Source: Haloferax elongans ATCC BAA-1513
GTDB lineage: Archaea > Halobacteriota > Halobacteria > Halobacteriales > Haloferacaceae
NCBI RefSeq assembly: GCF_000336755.1
Contig: NZ_AOLK01000023.1
Span: 177,070 to 241,069 of the forward strand
Direction of reading: 5' to 3'
Length of the DNA stretch: 64,000 nt
Position numbers and translations under genes: made by a program. The stretch's first letter is position 1, and the number at the start of each line of letters is the position of its first letter. Positions 63,155 through 64,000 of this stretch are shown in pieces. The notes under the pieces are model-generated. The model saw nothing but the letters and a program-made list of their open reading frames with translations, did no database searches and had not been told where the DNA came from.

Positions 63155-64000
63155 TCAGAGGTGGTCGAGGAGCGTGTCGAGGAGCACCTCGTTTTTGTCA
63201 CCCGAGAACGCCCAGAACATCAGCCCGCCGAGGTTGTTTTCGAGGGCGTAGTCCGTCTTGATGCCGACGGATTTCGGGTTGTCGTAGCTGACGAGTACGT
63301 CCGAGCTACTGGAGTAAATCCACGGGACCTTGGCGGTGTCGTCCCAGTGGTACTCGTACTCGGAACTCGGTTCGAGATTCTGGTTGATGTCCCAGAATTC
63401 CATGATACCGTTGTCCTGGCCCCACGTTCCGTCTGGAGAGCCGTCGAAGGACTGGTAGAGCCCGCCGTTGTCGCTGCTCGCGACGTTGCCGAAACTCCGG
63501 CCGTAGAACGGAAGCCCCATCGAGAGCTGCGAGCTATCGAAGGCAGTGTTCGCCCAGTAGGTCATCGCAGCGTCAACGTTGAAATCCTGTGCACGCGGCG
63601 AGGGGTCGTTGTCCTTGTAGTACAGCGGACTCTGGTGGTTCGTGTACTCGTCGAAGGCTCCGTGGAAGTCGTAGGTCATGACGTTCAGGAAGTCCAGGAG
63701 CTCCGAGTTCTGCTGGTGGTCGAGTCCCTCGTTTTTCTGCGGGTCGGCCGACAGCGCGGAGGTCAAGAGGTACTCTTGGCCGTCTTCCTTTTCGGCTGCG
63801 TCAAGTTCACTCCGAACCGCAGCGAGGAGGTCGGTGTAGCGCTTCTTGTCGCCGTCGCGGACGATGTTCCCCGACTTGCCGCCACCGCCGGGGTACTCCC
63901 AGTCGATGTCGAGCCCGTCGAAGTTGTGCGCACGCATGATTTCGACGGCGGTCTTCGCGAAGCGCTGGCGACTCGCCTCGGTCTCGGCCGCGTTCGAGAA
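63155..64000 (-). CDS. GH18 chitinase, C-terminal part (5' end outside window)
   Basis: The frame is open to the right edge, so the ATG at 63937 is internal. The visible ~281 residues start with FSNAAETEASRQRFAKTAVEI and contain canonical FDGLDIDWEYPGG (catalytic Glu in IDWE), MTYDFHGAFDEYT and GLMFWAFSGD. Closest in the window to the canonical chitinase at 61264. N-terminal domains and signal are unseen. First of four tandem chitinases in transcription order. Confidence 0.93.
   Translation of the reverse strand, partial: FSNAAETEASRQRFAKTAVEIMRAHNFDGLDIDWEYPGGGGKSGNIVRDGDKKRYTDLLAAVRSELDAAEKEDGQEYLLTSALSADPQKNEGLDHQQNSELLDFLNVMTYDFHGAFDEYTNHQSPLYYKDNDPSPRAQDFNVDAAMTYWANTAFDSSQLSMGLPFYGRSFGNVASSDNGGLYQSFDGSPDGTWGQDNGIMEFWDINQNLEPSSEYEYHWDDTAKVPWIYSSSSDVLVSYDNPKSVGIKTDYALENNLGGLMFWAFSGDKNEVLLDTLLDHL

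Noticed and set aside
45947-64000. CRISPR array or prophage within the island
   Set aside because: No regularly spaced repeats and no phage structural, integrase or terminase genes are visible; the genes form a catabolic locus.

Overview
The window is haloarchaeal chromosome, most like Haloferax. Proteins are rich in Asp and Glu, coding regions are GC-rich with strong G/C bias at third codon positions, many exported proteins carry twin-arginine plus lipobox signals, and the gene families are archaeal (eIF2-gamma, Rpo7, Spt4, S24e, fused Kae1-Bud32, Tsr3, GTP-dependent dephospho-CoA kinase, NOG1-type GTPase, Bat-type HTH). The third-position bias produces many long antisense open frames, which are not annotated.

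Layout. (1) 1-2470 is an AT-richer three-gene unit: a GHKL kinase cut by the window edge, a receiver-domain protein with a Cys/His cluster, and an unknown protein. It looks like horizontally acquired signalling or defence cargo. (2) 2739-20118 is ordinary chromosome: D-2-hydroxyacid dehydrogenase, EngB, a Bat-type regulator, formyl-THF cyclo-ligase family protein, DUF389 and SIMPL proteins, NOG1, Tsr3, SerRS, MazG-like protein, an SLC13 transporter and an MBL-fold enzyme. (3) 20201-33407 holds an acyl-CoA synthetase, a cation/proton antiporter with RCK domains, aldehyde:ferredoxin oxidoreductase, thiolase, an AAA ATPase with a His-rich tail, and several small membrane proteins. (4) 33579-39689 is an information-processing block: eIF2-gamma, PIN protein, Rpo7, Spt4, dephospho-CoA kinase, S24e, Kae1-Bud32 and an NTP pyrophosphatase. 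(5) 39784-45218 carries ACT, SDR and PIN-like genes, a TupABC-type tungstate transporter and a TrkA-type protein. (6) 45219-45946 is a gene-poor, AT-rich gap with a tRNA-like T arm, direct repeats and a perfect 16-bp palindrome. (7) 45947-64000 is a catabolic island for chitin and amino sugars.

The island reads as a complete route. Four tandem GH18 chitinases (one cut by the window end) degrade chitin; the three with visible N-termini carry Tat-like signals, chitin-binding and PKD domains. A CUT1-type ABC transporter (binding protein, two permeases, MalK-type ATPase) imports oligosaccharides. A GH3 beta-N-acetylglucosaminidase without a signal peptide and a PIG-L deacetylase would release glucosamine inside the cell. 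A glucose-dehydrogenase paralogue could oxidise it to D-glucosaminate. A SelA-like PLP enzyme of the D-glucosaminate(-6-P) ammonia-lyase type, in an operon with the deacetylase and a RidA protein, could deaminate this to 2-keto-3-deoxygluconate for the haloarchaeal Entner-Doudoroff route. An enolase-superfamily sugar-acid dehydratase and an IclR regulator complete the locus. No amino-sugar kinase and no NagB/GlmD-type isomerase-deaminase is present in the window. This apparently non-phosphorylative chitin pathway is the most interesting hypothesis here; the individual families are recognisable, but the assembled pathway is inferred.
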